DNA of 64,000 nucleotides from Anaerolineales bacterium (GCA_030834895.1 JAUQXA010000024.1:124001-188000); one strand, 5' to 3'. Shown: positions 33,032 to 41,785, counted from the first letter of the stretch. Notes: generated from the letters alone by a model not told the origin. Program-made: numbers and translations.

Positions 33032-33840
33032 TGAATTTCCTCGTAGATGATTTTCGATATCTGCGCCATGCAGTCATGTGCCGCTTTTCCGTCGTCTTCG
33101 GGAAAGCCATGCGTGAAAATGGTAATCGCATACGGCTTGCGGTTTTGCGGAAAGACAATGCCTGTGTCGTGGAAGAACGTTCCGATCCAGCCAGTTTTGT
33201 GCGCCACCTTCACCGAGGCAGGTAACAGCGCGGGGATGCTTTCGTTGAATTCCTGACGGAGCATGATCCCGATCATTTCGTCGCAGGCTTGCCTGGAAAC
33301 GACCTTTCCCTCGGCGATCAAGCACATCATCGCCATCATGCCGCGCGCGCTGGCGGAATTGTTAAGATTCATCTCGTAGGCTTTTTTGTCTTCAACTCCG
33401 CGAACGATATTCATGCCCTTAATGCCAAGTTCCTCGATGAACCCGTTCACACTGCCCGCGTCAATTCTTTCCAGTAGCAGGTTGGTGGCAAGGTTGCTGC
33501 TGCGGACGATCATCAGCCGTGTCAACTCGCGGATGCTTTCCATTTCGCCGATTCGTCCGTGCAGAGTGGCGTCGCTGTCGTCGGCGGCATCCAATGAAAA
33601 TTCGCTTCCGTCCACGATGCTTTTGAACAAGTTAACGATTTTCAGCGGCTCGTCCAGCGTGAGCCTTCTTTCGTGCGCCTGATGGAATACCTCCGCCATC
33701 ACCGCCACTTTTATCGTGCTGGCGGGATGCATCATCTCGTCGGCATGGATGAAAATTTCCCTTTGCGTTTGCAGATCGTATACCGCCACTCCGATGGACT
33801 TGTCGGTAAATTGTGAAAGATAAGTTTCGAGCCGAATCAT
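33028..33840 (-). CDS. Class A beta-lactamase-related serine hydrolase
   Basis: A 270-residue serine hydrolase. The three penicillin-binding/beta-lactamase motifs are seen: SxxK in HPASTIKVAVM (about 40), SSN in VRSSNLATN (about 113, in place of SDN) and KTG in VAHKTGWIG (about 213). The Omega-loop Glu of true class A beta-lactamases is not obvious. No signal peptide is visible, so a cytoplasmic or unconventional location is likely and antibiotic resistance should not be assumed. The start is ATG 33840 or GTG 33846; neither has a clear binding site. Confidence 0.85.
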   Translation of the reverse strand: MIRLETYLSQFTDKSIGVAVYDLQTQREIFIHADEMMHPASTIKVAVMAEVFHQAHERRLTLDEPLKIVNLFKSIVDGSEFSLDAADDSDATLHGRIGEMESIRELTRLMIVRSSNLATNLLLERIDAGSVNGFIEELGIKGMNIVRGVEDKKAYEMNLNNSASARGMMAMMCLIAEGKVVSRQACDEMIGIMLRQEFNESIPALLPASVKVAHKTGWIGTFFHDTGIVFPQNRKPYAITIFTHGFPEDDGKAAHDCMAQISKIIYEEIH

Positions 33841-33880
33841 TTCCACAATTTTACACGAACATTCTTGGAGAAAAATGAGG

Positions 33881-33911
33881 ACAGGATTCTGCTCGATGGG
33901 CGGAATCCTGT
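33881..33911. repeat. 9-bp hairpin upstream of the serine hydrolase
   Basis: ACAGGATTC (33881-33889) pairs with GAATCCTGT (33903-33911). It lies between two minus-strand genes and may end transcription from the L7/L12-like gene; no T-run follows. Confidence 0.4.
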
Positions 33912-33973
33912 GCAGGGTTTATCCTCGCCTTTGTCCTTGTGGACTTCCCCCGCCCAAGCCTGGTCCAGTGATT

Positions 33974-34234
33974 CTATAGTTTGATTCTCGCCCAAATCTT
34001 CTCCACCGCCGATTTGGCTTCAGCCAGTCCCAGTCCCGTGATCTCGCGGTAGATTTTTATGGCTTCGATGGCTTGACCTTTCTTCAAAGCCTCGATGACA
34101 CGCGGGTCGTCGTCTGGACTTCCGTTCTCATCCATGTTGAAGCCAAGACGCTTGTAAAGGCGTTCCACCTGCTCTTCCAGCCTGACGATGCGCTGTCTGA
34201 ATAATGCAATTTCCTGTTCCTCGAACGATGACAT
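33974..34234 (-). CDS. Small protein with coiled coil and ribosomal L7/L12 C-terminal-like domain
   Basis: An 86-residue protein. Residues 3-30 form a coiled coil (EIALFRQRIVRLEEQVERL), and residues 44-84 match the C-terminal domain of ribosomal protein bL12 (VIEALKKGQAIEAIKIYRE, then GLGLAEAKSAVE). It is not the ribosomal stalk protein itself, since the N-terminal dimerisation domain and hinge are missing. GGAGGAGG lies upstream and a TATAAT box about 30 nt upstream, so this gene has a normal leader. Function unknown; such small proteins are frequent in this phylum. Confidence 0.75.
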   Translation of the reverse strand: MSSFEEQEIALFRQRIVRLEEQVERLYKRLGFNMDENGSPDDDPRVIEALKKGQAIEAIKIYREITGLGLAEAKSAVEKIWARIKL

Positions 34235-34308
34235 GCGAAGCCTCCTCCAAAAGATTTTTGCCGATTATATTCGCGGACTTCTGCATGTATATCGCGCGAA
34301 GGTACTGC

Positions 34309-35682
34309 CTATTCTTCCCGTTCCAGCGCGTTGATGGGTTTATGCGCGGCGAGCCATTCTGCCCGCCTGCGGAACAAGTCAGGGACGGCTTTGTTCGCGT
34401 CGGCGATGAGTTCCTGAATGTCCGCTGTCAGCAGCTTGCCACCGTCGACGACGATTCTGCCCGCGACCATGGTCATATCCACGTCACCGCCCCTGGCAGC
34501 GTGGACAAGGTTATGGTGCAGGTTTCCGTCCGAGCCGCCGATGAGCGGGGTCATGCGCGGCGTGTCGGTGCGGACGGCGATCAAGTCCGCCTGCTTGCCA
34601 ACTTCAATTGAGCCGATTTCGTTATCCAATCCCAAAGCACGCGCACCCGTTACGGTCCCCATGCGGCAGACCGACCAGGCGTCGAGGGAGGCGGCATCCA
34701 GCCGCGACAGCTTCGCCAGCAGGGAGGAGGTCTTCATTTCCTCGAACATGTCGAGGTTGTTGTTTTCCTTTTCGCCGTCGGTGCCGAGTCCCACCGCCAC
34801 GCCGCTGGCAAGCATGTCCACCACGCGAGCCGCGCCGCTGGCAAGTTTCATGTTGCTGATCGGGTTATGCGCCACGCCGATCTTCCGCGCGGCAAGGATT
34901 TGAATCTCTGCGTCCGAGAGCCAGACGCAGTGGGCGAGCAGGGTGTGCGGCGCGTCGAGCAAGCCAAATTTTTCCAGCGCCTCGATGGGACGGATCTGGT
35001 AGCGGCGCTCGGTCTCTTCCACGTCGAACTTGCTTTCGTTGCTGTGGGTGTGGAATCCCGTCTGGTAGTGCTTCGCCATCTCGACAACGCGCTTCCAGGC
35101 TTCGGGCGTGGCGTAGAACATGTGCTCCAGCCCAACCCACACGTTAACCCTGCCGCCCTCGCCGCCGTGCCATTTCTGGATCAGCGCTTCGTTGGTCTTG
35201 AGCGTTTCGAAATAATCATGGTCGGGATGCTCCGCCACGTACGGGACCAACACCGCACGGATTCCCAACTGTGCCGCCGCGTTCGCGCTGCCGTGCATGT
35301 GACGCCACATGTCCACGACGGTGGTCGTGCCGCACAGCAAAGACTCGGCGTAGCACAAAAACGACGCGATCTCCGCCTCGCGAGGATTGATCACGCGGTG
35401 CATCGGGTCGATGAATTGCTGGAGCCATTCCCACACGGGCAGACCTTCCGCCGTGCCGCGCAGCAGACCCGAATGCATGTGGGTGTTGACCAGCCCCGGC
35501 ATGAGCAGTCGATCTTTTAATCGCTTGACCTCCACTCCGGGATTGGCGGTGATGATCTCATCTGCTTTTCCTACGGCCTGAATCCTGCTGTCTGCGCCGA
35601 CGAGCACAGCGCCGTTTTGCAGAACGGTGTTTTCGGTGTTCATCAAAATTAAATGGTCAGCGTGAAGAATGATCGGGTTCAT
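34309..35682 (-). CDS. Amidohydrolase, MTA/SAH deaminase or ATZ/TRZ-like
   Basis: A 457-residue metallo-dependent hydrolase. Metal ligands are visible: HxH in NTHMHSG (about 68-70), His in FHTHSNES (about 213), His in LAHCVWL (about 252) and Asp in GLGTDGEKENNN (about 300). This pattern and length match the ATZ/TRZ/SsnA group, which includes 5-methylthioadenosine/S-adenosylhomocysteine deaminase (MtaD). A nucleosidase-like gene at 60684 would act on related compounds but is not linked. The ATG follows AAAAGGAG. Substrate is not certain. Confidence 0.88.
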   Translation of the reverse strand: MNPIILHADHLILMNTENTVLQNGAVLVGADSRIQAVGKADEIITANPGVEVKRLKDRLLMPGLVNTHMHSGLLRGTAEGLPVWEWLQQFIDPMHRVINPREAEIASFLCYAESLLCGTTTVVDMWRHMHGSANAAAQLGIRAVLVPYVAEHPDHDYFETLKTNEALIQKWHGGEGGRVNVWVGLEHMFYATPEAWKRVVEMAKHYQTGFHTHSNESKFDVEETERRYQIRPIEALEKFGLLDAPHTLLAHCVWLSDAEIQILAARKIGVAHNPISNMKLASGAARVVDMLASGVAVGLGTDGEKENNNLDMFEEMKTSSLLAKLSRLDAASLDAWSVCRMGTVTGARALGLDNEIGSIEVGKQADLIAVRTDTPRMTPLIGGSDGNLHHNLVHAARGGDVDMTMVAGRIVVDGGKLLTADIQELIADANKAVPDLFRRRAEWLAAHKPINALEREE

Positions 35683-35826
35683 GGGAGGCTCCTTTTATTT
35701 TTCAACCTGGAGGATGATACACCCTTGATGGAAAAAATTGCCAGTGCGGTTTTTAGAAAATTGTGCAATAATGTACTCGAGTTTTGATTCTCACAGGCAG
35801 GAACATAAACAAAAGGAGGCATGACC

Positions 35827-36321
35827 ATGACTGAGTCGGAAAAAGTAAAGGCAGTTGACGAAGAATATGTTTTACAGCAATACAAGAACAAGATCGACTA
35901 CTATTGGGGGGCGAGCCGCAGTAATAAAAACTCGTACAAACGCTATCGCGCCTGGACGATCATTCTCGGCGCCCTGGTAACCCTTATTTCCTCGATTTCC
36001 GCCGCCGAGTTTGTCCAAAAGCCTGATTGGCTGCGGATCATATTCGCAGTTGCAACTCCCATGATTGCGGCGACTTTGACTGTAATCGGCGGGTTGGGAC
36101 AAAACTTCCATTGGGGATCCACCTGGCGCGATATGGTGGTGAACGCCACCCGCCTCGAAAAGGAACGCGACCGCTTCCTGGCGACCAAACCCGAGGAGAG
36201 GGACATTGTCAAGGAACTGGATACGTTGAATTCCATCGTGCTCGAAGAGACAAGGAATTTTTTCCAAAGGGTGCTCGATAGCGAAATCAAGCCAAGAGAA
36301 CAAAACAATTCAGAGGGATAA
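35827..36321 (+). CDS. DUF4231/SLATT-like two-helix membrane protein
   Basis: A 164-residue protein. An N-terminal helical part (VLQQYKNKIDYYWGASRSNK) is followed by two membrane helices (about 43-62 and 70-92) and a long C-terminal helix with WRDMVVNATRLEKERDRFL. This is the layout of DUF4231, part of the SLATT group of pore-like membrane effectors that in some operons accompany nucleotide-sensing defence proteins. Here no SMODS, SLOG or other sensor gene is adjacent. The start at ATG 35827 was chosen because AGGAGG is 7 nt upstream; an ATG two codons earlier is too close. Confidence 0.75.
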   Translation: MTESEKVKAVDEEYVLQQYKNKIDYYWGASRSNKNSYKRYRAWTIILGALVTLISSISAAEFVQKPDWLRIIFAVATPMIAATLTVIGGLGQNFHWGSTWRDMVVNATRLEKERDRFLATKPEERDIVKELDTLNSIVLEETRNFFQRVLDSEIKPREQNNSEG

Positions 36322-36353
36322 AAAAGAATGTAGGGGCGGGGTCTTCCCGCCCC
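36320..36353 (-). terminator. GC-rich hairpin with distal U-run
   Basis: GGGGCGGG (36333-36340) pairs with CCCGCCCC (36346-36353). On the minus strand a U-run follows after 7 nt (A-run 36320-36325). It may terminate minus-strand transcription from the DUF2007 gene or plus-strand transcription from the DUF4231 gene. Confidence 0.4.
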
Positions 36354-36359
36354 CACCCG

Positions 36360-36548
36360 TTATTCCACGCTTTCCGCCGCTTTCCTCACATCTTTCAAAA
36401 TCCCCTCCTCATCGCATTTGACCAATTCATCGAATAACCGCAACACGGATTTGACCACCCCCGCATGTGGCGCTCCCCGTAAGTTGAGGATGACGATGGG
36501 ACGATTATATCCTGTTGTAAATGCCAGCGTGAGGCTGTAATTTTTATT
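36360..36548 (-). pseudogene. Possible gene remnant downstream of the DUF2007 gene
   Basis: About 60 codons in one frame read like a protein C-terminus (LAFTTGYNRPIVILNLRGAP, then a helical SVLRLFDELVK and DVRKAAESVE) and end in TAA at 36360. There is no start codon in a sensible place: the frame runs up into the DUF2007 gene. It may be a decayed gene, a frameshifted extension of the upstream gene, or chance. No family recognised. Confidence 0.3.
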
Positions 36549-36789
36549 CCTCGTCGTCTTCCTTCGGCAAAATATCATCGAAAGATTTGAGTAGTACGCG
36601 CGCCTGCTCGATATCCTCTTTAGGGACAAAAATCTGGATGCGCACCATCGGAACCGCATAGGAAGTGTATGAGACGGATTCTTCGATGAGTTCCACATCA
36701 ATTCCTTCCGCTTCCAGGAAACTTTCAATGACATCAGCTTCCGCACGGTTGTTTGCTTCACCGATTTTTTTGTATTTCAGCTTGTCCAT
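36544..36789 (-). CDS. DUF2007-like small protein
   Basis: An 81-residue protein with the ferredoxin-like pattern of DUF2007 (putative signal-transducing) proteins: IGEANNRAEADVIESFLEAEGI near the start, a central beta strand pair, then IFVPKEDIEQARVLLKSF, and an acidic tail. The ATG at 36789 is chosen because AAGGAG is 8 nt upstream. Function is unknown. Confidence 0.75.
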   Translation of the reverse strand: MDKLKYKKIGEANNRAEADVIESFLEAEGIDVELIEESVSYTSYAVPMVRIQIFVPKEDIEQARVLLKSFDDILPKEDDEE

Positions 36790-36912
36790 TTGGGATACTC
36801 CTTTGCAGGGTAACTGATGAAACAATGTCCGTCGGTCATAATCCCTCGCTTGGAACTCAGTTGTAATGGGAACGTTTTCTTATTATAACCACTATACAAA
36901 AGTGGGGTGAAT

Positions 36913-37317
36913 TCAGTCTTTCATCTTTGGGATGAACCAGACTGCCAAAACCACCAACAAGTCCGCCGTGAGCAGGGCTCCTATTTTGATTCCAAAATCG
37001 GTGGGTTTCAGAGAATCAATGTAATCCACTTCTTCGGGAATGAATTCAACCGGGGATGTGGCAATGCGCGCTTCAAGGGCGTCCCACAGTTTTACCTGCC
37101 GTTGCTGGTGGATGGAAAGCGAGAAAACACTGTATACGGCAATCAGGAAAAACGTGACCGTCAAGAGCAGTCGCACCCGCAGTTTGGATGCAATCCCTTC
37201 GTTCGCCAGGACAAACCCCAGCACGCCGAGTGAGACAATAATGTGAAAGTTCCAGAAATCCGAGAAGCGCTGTGAATGTTCCAGCAGGATGGGGATCAAC
37301 GCACTGATTTTTTCCAT
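36913..37317 (-). CDS. Three-span membrane protein of unknown function
   Basis: A 134-residue protein with three hydrophobic helices (about 22-40, 48-68 and 108-128) and a soluble loop between the second and third. A short cytoplasmic tail ends it. No motif is recognised. A terminator-type hairpin lies upstream at 37446-37487, so it is probably transcribed on its own. Confidence 0.65.
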   Translation of the reverse strand: MEKISALIPILLEHSQRFSDFWNFHIIVSLGVLGFVLANEGIASKLRVRLLLTVTFFLIAVYSVFSLSIHQQRQVKLWDALEARIATSPVEFIPEEVDYIDSLKPTDFGIKIGALLTADLLVVLAVWFIPKMKD

Positions 37318-37445
37318 AACGTCTCCTTAATAAGGCTATACCGATAAATAAATTGCATCCCTCTCGCTGCGTCACGTTATCCAGTGATGCCCACGTGACT
37401 TTCTTCTGCCTTGCGCTATGAATTTCCCCGATTATACCCACATAT

Positions 37446-37487
37446 AAAAAGACTTCCGAGTTCTCGCGTAGCGAAAATCGGAAGTCT
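37446..37487 (-). terminator. Hairpin terminator downstream of the DUF4332 gene
   Basis: A 10-bp stem (37450-37459 with 37478-37487) enclosing a second short inverted repeat. On the minus strand it is followed by five U (A-run 37446-37450). It probably ends the transcript of the gene at 37643-38044 after reading through the repeat at 37520. Confidence 0.7.
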
Positions 37488-37519
37488 ACTGTTTCAACAA
37501 GTCGTCTCAAAAATGCAAT

Positions 37520-37626
37520 GTCACTCTGAGAGAGCGTTCTTTGCGCCCGAAGAGTCTCTTATTTCCAACAGTGGAGACCCTCACCGCACTGGCGCGCGGC
37601 GCAAGTGTCGCTACGCTCAGGGTGAT
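37520..37626. repeat. Dispersed hairpin repeat, family I copy 2
   Basis: Begins TGTCACTCTGAGAGAGCG and ends with GTGTCGCTACGCTCAGGG. Bases 37574-37622 match 15575-15623 with two differences. It lies in the 3' untranslated region of the DUF4332 gene. Confidence 0.8.
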
Positions 37627-37642
37627 ATTTTTGAGATAAGTT

Positions 37643-38044
37643 CTAATATTCCACCGCTCTGGGCAGGGACATGGCTTGCTCGATCCACTTGCCGACCTGT
37701 TCCAGGCTGGGCTGGCGGCGGACTTTCTTCTTTTCCTCGTTCACCACCTTGAGTTTTTCATACAGGTTGACCGCGTCGCGGCGGGCAAGCTCGGCAACCG
37801 TGTCCACGCCGGCGAACTCAAGCAGGTCGGCGTATTCCGAGCCGATTCCCCGAATGCGGTGAAGGTCCGCGCGATTGGTCCATTCGAGGATCTGATTTTC
37901 GGTCAAACCGGTGGTGGCGACGAGTTCCGCGCGTCCCTTCGCAGTGCCGCCTTTTTTGAGCAGGTCGTCCGTGGTGCGCACGCCTGCGTCTCTTAATCTT
38001 TCGGCGTAGACATCGCCGATTCCTTCGATACTTTTGATGTTCAC
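37643..38044 (-). CDS. DUF4332 helix-hairpin-helix protein
   Basis: A 133-residue protein with two tandem helix-hairpin-helix modules. The first begins SIEGIGDVYAERLRDAGV (residues 5-22) and the second RIRGIGSEYADLLEFAGV (about 64-81); both GIG loops are intact. This is the DUF4332 pattern, whose members may bind DNA or RNA non-specifically through these motifs. No catalytic domain is present. Confidence 0.88.
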   Translation of the reverse strand: MNIKSIEGIGDVYAERLRDAGVRTTDDLLKKGGTAKGRAELVATTGLTENQILEWTNRADLHRIRGIGSEYADLLEFAGVDTVAELARRDAVNLYEKLKVVNEEKKKVRRQPSLEQVGKWIEQAMSLPRAVEY

Positions 38045-38125
38045 GATTTTATCTCCTTCGACAAATGTGACTTATGCCAGGTCAATTATGAATCGCATTT
38101 TATCATTTTGAACAACGGGGATTTA

Positions 38126-38935
38126 TTACGAAACAATTACATCACAACTCACTCGAAATCCAATAAACTCTTCGGCGTCCGAGCCTAAAACCCGCAGACG
38201 GGTCGCACTGCGGCAGTTTTGAGGCGGCTCATGCCATGATCCGCCACGCGCCACGTGATAGGGGACTTTTCTGCCTACGTATGCACTGCCATCCCTGGGC
38301 GCTGATGAATAATCGTCCAGCCAGGTGTCTGCGCACCACTCCCATAAATTGCCGTGCATGTCATAAAGTCCGAATGCGTTTGGCGGGAATTTCCCACTCT
38401 CGTTCGTGGTATGGGAATAGACCCCACGGGACTCTTCCCGATACCTATGCTCGCCGACATAATTGGCGACCTCCGTGGTGAGAGTTGGTCCGAAACTGAA
38501 CGGCATTTGACTCGCCGCGCGGCAGGCGTATTCCCACTCGGACTCACTGGGCAGACGGTAATTCCTCCCGGACTTCTTTGCGAGCTGTTGACAAAACCTC
38601 GACGCCTGCTCCCACGAGACTCTTTCAATCGGCAGTCTGTCACCTTTGAATCTGCACGGCGGTAATTTCCCCACGATGGCTTTCCATTGTTCCTGCGTGA
38701 CCGGTGACCTGCCCAGCATGAATGATTTGACCGCCACGAGATGTCTTGGGTGTTCTTCCTGACTCCCATGGTGGGGAAGTGACCCCATTTGGAAGATGCC
38801 TGACGGGATGACGATCATATCGAGATGGACGCCATTGCCCAAATCCTCTGTGAGCTGTTCGGCTTTGTAACGGGTCTGCGAAACAATTTCCCCTTTTTCG
38901 TTGATCGTTGGCGATTCAAATTCGATTGTCTGCAT
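38126..38935 (-). CDS. FGE-sulfatase (SUMF1/EgtB-like) domain protein
   Basis: A 269-residue protein with the formylglycine-generating-enzyme fold: IPSGIFQMGS (about 42-51), EEHPRHLVAVKSF, PVTQEQWKAI, VSWEQASRFCQQL, RLPSESEWEYACRA, GNLWEWCAD and the C-terminal GFRVSCD. The fold also occurs in non-FGE proteins. The segment GGSWHEPPQNCRSA lacks the two closely spaced active-site cysteines of true FGE, so it probably does not make formylglycine. No sulfatase gene is nearby. The ATG at 38935 follows GGAGGGAAC. It lies 14 nt after the nitroreductase gene on the same strand. Confidence 0.9.
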   Translation of the reverse strand: MQTIEFESPTINEKGEIVSQTRYKAEQLTEDLGNGVHLDMIVIPSGIFQMGSLPHHGSQEEHPRHLVAVKSFMLGRSPVTQEQWKAIVGKLPPCRFKGDRLPIERVSWEQASRFCQQLAKKSGRNYRLPSESEWEYACRAASQMPFSFGPTLTTEVANYVGEHRYREESRGVYSHTTNESGKFPPNAFGLYDMHGNLWEWCADTWLDDYSSAPRDGSAYVGRKVPYHVARGGSWHEPPQNCRSATRLRVLGSDAEEFIGFRVSCDVIVS

Positions 38936-38949
38936 GTTCCCTCCAAAAT

Positions 38950-39462
38950 CTACCACTTGTCCCAATGCACCACTTCCTCTAATAACATCCGTCCGCTTTT
39001 CTTCGGCGGTGCAAACAATTTCTCCTCGTCCAGCGCATACCCAAACGAGAGCGCGATCCGCAAGTGCCATTCGGCGGGAAAGCCCAGAATCCCACGTGCT
39101 TTTTCAAATTCATAAAGTGACGCCGGGCACGAACCAACTGCCAATTCCCATGCGGCCAACTGCATGAATGCCGCCGCCTGGCCTGCGTCGAACATCGTCT
39201 GAAATTTTTCTGTGGGTTCAGGGGTGAGGATTGCCACACACAACGCCGCGCCTGCGATGTGTCCCGCCCACTCGCCGCAATCTGACAGCGCCTTCAATGT
39301 GGCTTTGTCCCGAATGGCGATGAACCTCCACGCCTGGTTGTTTTTCGATGACTGCGAGCGTCGCCCCGCATTCAAAATGGCGTGGACCACGTCATCGGGC
39401 AGGGGCCTTTCCTGGAATTTTCTCACCGCGCGTTTCAATCGGATGGCATCGGATACGTTCAT
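38950..39462 (-). CDS. Nitroreductase family protein
   Basis: A 170-residue FMN-dependent nitroreductase-type protein. The N-terminal signature AIRLKRAVRKFQERPL and the segment RRSQSSKNNQAWRFIAI are the flavin phosphate-binding elements, and a C-terminal GYALDEEKLFAPPK follows. It is one of the shorter members (170 residues). Physiological substrate unknown. The start follows GAGGAAATC; a TATAAT box about 30 nt upstream gives it a normal leader. It is probably cotranscribed with the FGE-like gene. Confidence 0.92.
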   Translation of the reverse strand: MNVSDAIRLKRAVRKFQERPLPDDVVHAILNAGRRSQSSKNNQAWRFIAIRDKATLKALSDCGEWAGHIAGAALCVAILTPEPTEKFQTMFDAGQAAAFMQLAAWELAVGSCPASLYEFEKARGILGFPAEWHLRIALSFGYALDEEKLFAPPKKSGRMLLEEVVHWDKW

Positions 39463-39619
39463 GATTTCCTCGTTTGGACTTTTTCTTGTGATTATAGTCC
39501 ACTCCCAGCCTGAGATTTATGACTGCCAAAACGGGAAGATAGTCAGTAGACAATCTGTGTCGTTTTCGGTGATAATACGATTTGTAGGAATGTCAATTTG
39601 ATAATAAGGAGATTTGCCA

Positions 39620-41785
39620 ATGACCATATCTGCCAGTCTGGAAAGACCCGCTTTGCTTGGGGAATACAAATATGAGCTACGCCCCGTCGAGCGCGGCTAT
39701 GCCAATCGAACGCTTTACATCAACCTGGAAGACAACTCCATCCACGAGAAACCTGTCACGCAACAGATGAAAGACCTCTTTACCGGTGGACGTGGCTTTG
39801 GTCTCAAGTTGCTGTGGGATGCAGTTACGCCCGATACGAAATGGGACGATCCTCGGAACGAACTGGTCATTGCCAATGGTCCCATTTGCGGGATCACAGC
39901 GTATCCCGGCAGTGGCAAGTCCACTGTGGTCACCCTCAGCCCGCTGACCGAAAATGTCGTCGACAGCAACGTGGGCGGTTACTTCGCCCCCTTCCTCAAG
40001 TTCTCCGGCTTCGATGCGCTCGAAGTCCAAGGCAAGGCCGCCGAGGATGTGGTCATCTTTATCGACGGCGATACGGGCTTGGTCACCATTGAGAATTCCA
40101 CTGTCGAAGGGCTGGATGCTCACGAGATCAGCGCCCAACTGACAGAGAAGTATGGCGGCGACGAGAGAGGCAAACGCGCCGTCTCCGTGCTTTCCGCCGG
40201 GCAAGCTGCGGACCATGTCCGCATTGGGATGCTCAACTCCTCCTGGTACGATGTGCGCCGCAAGGAAGCCCGTCTCAAACAGGCGGCGCGCGGCGGTCCG
40301 GGACGAGTCTTCCGCGACAAGAAGATCAAAGCCATCGTGGTGCGTTTCAGCGACATGGGCGGAGACAAGAACGGCGTGGTAGACATGGCGCTCATTCGCA
40401 AGGCCGGCAGCCGCATCAACAAGGAAATCGCCGACCTGGACGACAAGCAGAATCAGATCCGCAAGATTGGCACGGCGAACATCGTCGAGGTGATGGATCA
40501 CTTCGACCTGCTGCCGACTCATAACTTCCGCTACGGTTCGCACCCCGACACACACAAGATCGACTCAAAGGTCTGGAAACAAGCCTTCACCCAAAACGTC
40601 CCCGATGGCTGCTGGCTCGGCTGCACCCTCTCCTGCTCGCATGGCGTGGACCATTTCCAGATCAAGACCGGCCCCTATGCCGGGCAATGTCACCTGGTGG
40701 ATGGACCCGAATACGAGAACGCCGCCGGGCTTGGCTCGAACATCGGCAACTTCGACCCGCAAAAAGTTTTGGAACTCAACTTTTACTGCGACACCTATGG
40801 CGTGGATACCATCTCATTTGCCAATTGTGTGGCGTTTGCGCAGGAATGTTACGAGTCAGGACAGATCACGAAAGAACATACTGGCGGCATGGAGTTGACC
40901 TTCCAGGACGGCGGCACGGTGGGTTTGGAACTGATTCACCAGATGGCGCGTGGCGAAGGCTTTGGCGTGCTCGTCGGTCAGGGCGTGCGTTACATGAAGA
41001 AATACTTCGCTGAGAATTTCGGCGCCGACCCCGCTTTCATGCAAGACATCGGCATGGAAATCAAAGGCATGGAAATCTCCGAATACCTGACCAAGGAATC
41101 GCTTGCCCAGCAGGGTGGTTTTGGTCTCGCAACAAAAGGTCCACAGCATGACGAAGCCTGGCTCATTTTCATGGATCAGGTCTTGAACCTGCTGCCGACT
41201 TTCAAAGACAAAGCGGAAGCATTGCACTACTTCCCGATGTGGCGCACCTGGTTCAGCCTGCACGGACTTTGCAAACTTCCGTGGAACGACATCACTCCCG
41301 AAAACAATAAGCAGACCAAGGAACCCGCCAAGGTGGTGGAACACGTCGAAAACTATTGCTGGATTCACGAAGGCGTGACCGGCAAACCGACCACCACTGA
41401 AGATTTGTTGAATCAATCTGAACGGGTCTACAACTTCCAGAAAGTCTTTGCCTTGCGCATGGGTCGCGTGGGACGCAAGCACGATTACCCGCCCTTCCGT
41501 GCCATGGGACCTGTCACCAAGGAAGAGTACGAATCCCGTCAGGAACGCTACGACGAGCAACTCAAGCGTCTGGTCGAGATCAACCCTGAAGGCATGTCCA
41601 CCGAAGAGAAGATAAAGCATCTCCGCAAGTACCGCGAAGGTCAGTATGAGCAGTTGATGGACGCGGTCTATCTGCGCCGCGGCTGGGACGCGAACAGCAT
41701 TCCCACCCCCGAAAAACTTCACCAGTTGGGCATGGATTTGCCCGAACTGCTCGAAGTGGTAGAACAGGCAAGGAAGACAGCTTAA
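39620..41785 (+). CDS. Aldehyde:ferredoxin oxidoreductase family protein (tungsten-pterin)
   Basis: A 721-residue protein of the AOR family, whose members use a tungsten bis-pterin and one [4Fe-4S] cluster to oxidise aldehydes to acids (or act as BamB-type subunits). The N-terminal domain has LYINLEDNSIHEKP and LFTGGRGFGLKLL, and the cluster cysteines are in DGCWLGCTLSC (about 331-341), with a further Cys in LHGLCKLPWN (about 551). The spacing CX3CX3C differs from the CX2CX3C I know for archaeal AOR. No partner subunit, ferredoxin or pterin gene is adjacent. The ATG at 39620 is set by AAGGAG 8 nt upstream. Confidence 0.88.
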   Translation: MTISASLERPALLGEYKYELRPVERGYANRTLYINLEDNSIHEKPVTQQMKDLFTGGRGFGLKLLWDAVTPDTKWDDPRNELVIANGPICGITAYPGSGKSTVVTLSPLTENVVDSNVGGYFAPFLKFSGFDALEVQGKAAEDVVIFIDGDTGLVTIENSTVEGLDAHEISAQLTEKYGGDERGKRAVSVLSAGQAADHVRIGMLNSSWYDVRRKEARLKQAARGGPGRVFRDKKIKAIVVRFSDMGGDKNGVVDMALIRKAGSRINKEIADLDDKQNQIRKIGTANIVEVMDHFDLLPTHNFRYGSHPDTHKIDSKVWKQAFTQNVPDGCWLGCTLSCSHGVDHFQIKTGPYAGQCHLVDGPEYENAAGLGSNIGNFDPQKVLELNFYCDTYGVDTISFANCVAFAQECYESGQITKEHTGGMELTFQDGGTVGLELIHQMARGEGFGVLVGQGVRYMKKYFAENFGADPAFMQDIGMEIKGMEISEYLTKESLAQQGGFGLATKGPQHDEAWLIFMDQVLNLLPTFKDKAEALHYFPMWRTWFSLHGLCKLPWNDITPENNKQTKEPAKVVEHVENYCWIHEGVTGKPTTTEDLLNQSERVYNFQKVFALRMGRVGRKHDYPPFRAMGPVTKEEYESRQERYDEQLKRLVEINPEGMSTEEKIKHLRKYREGQYEQLMDAVYLRRGWDANSIPTPEKLHQLGMDLPELLEVVEQARKTA

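Noticed and set aside
33028..33840. Beta-lactamase antibiotic resistance gene
   Set aside because: SxxK, SSN and KTG motifs fit the broader serine hydrolase family; no signal peptide and no clear Omega-loop Glu, so resistance is not supported.
38126..38935. Functional formylglycine-generating enzyme
   Set aside because: The closely spaced active-site cysteines are not apparent and no sulfatase is nearby.
39677..41722. Two long minus-strand frames opposite the AOR-like gene
   Set aside because: Both lie wholly within the AOR-like coding sequence and have no recognisable protein features.
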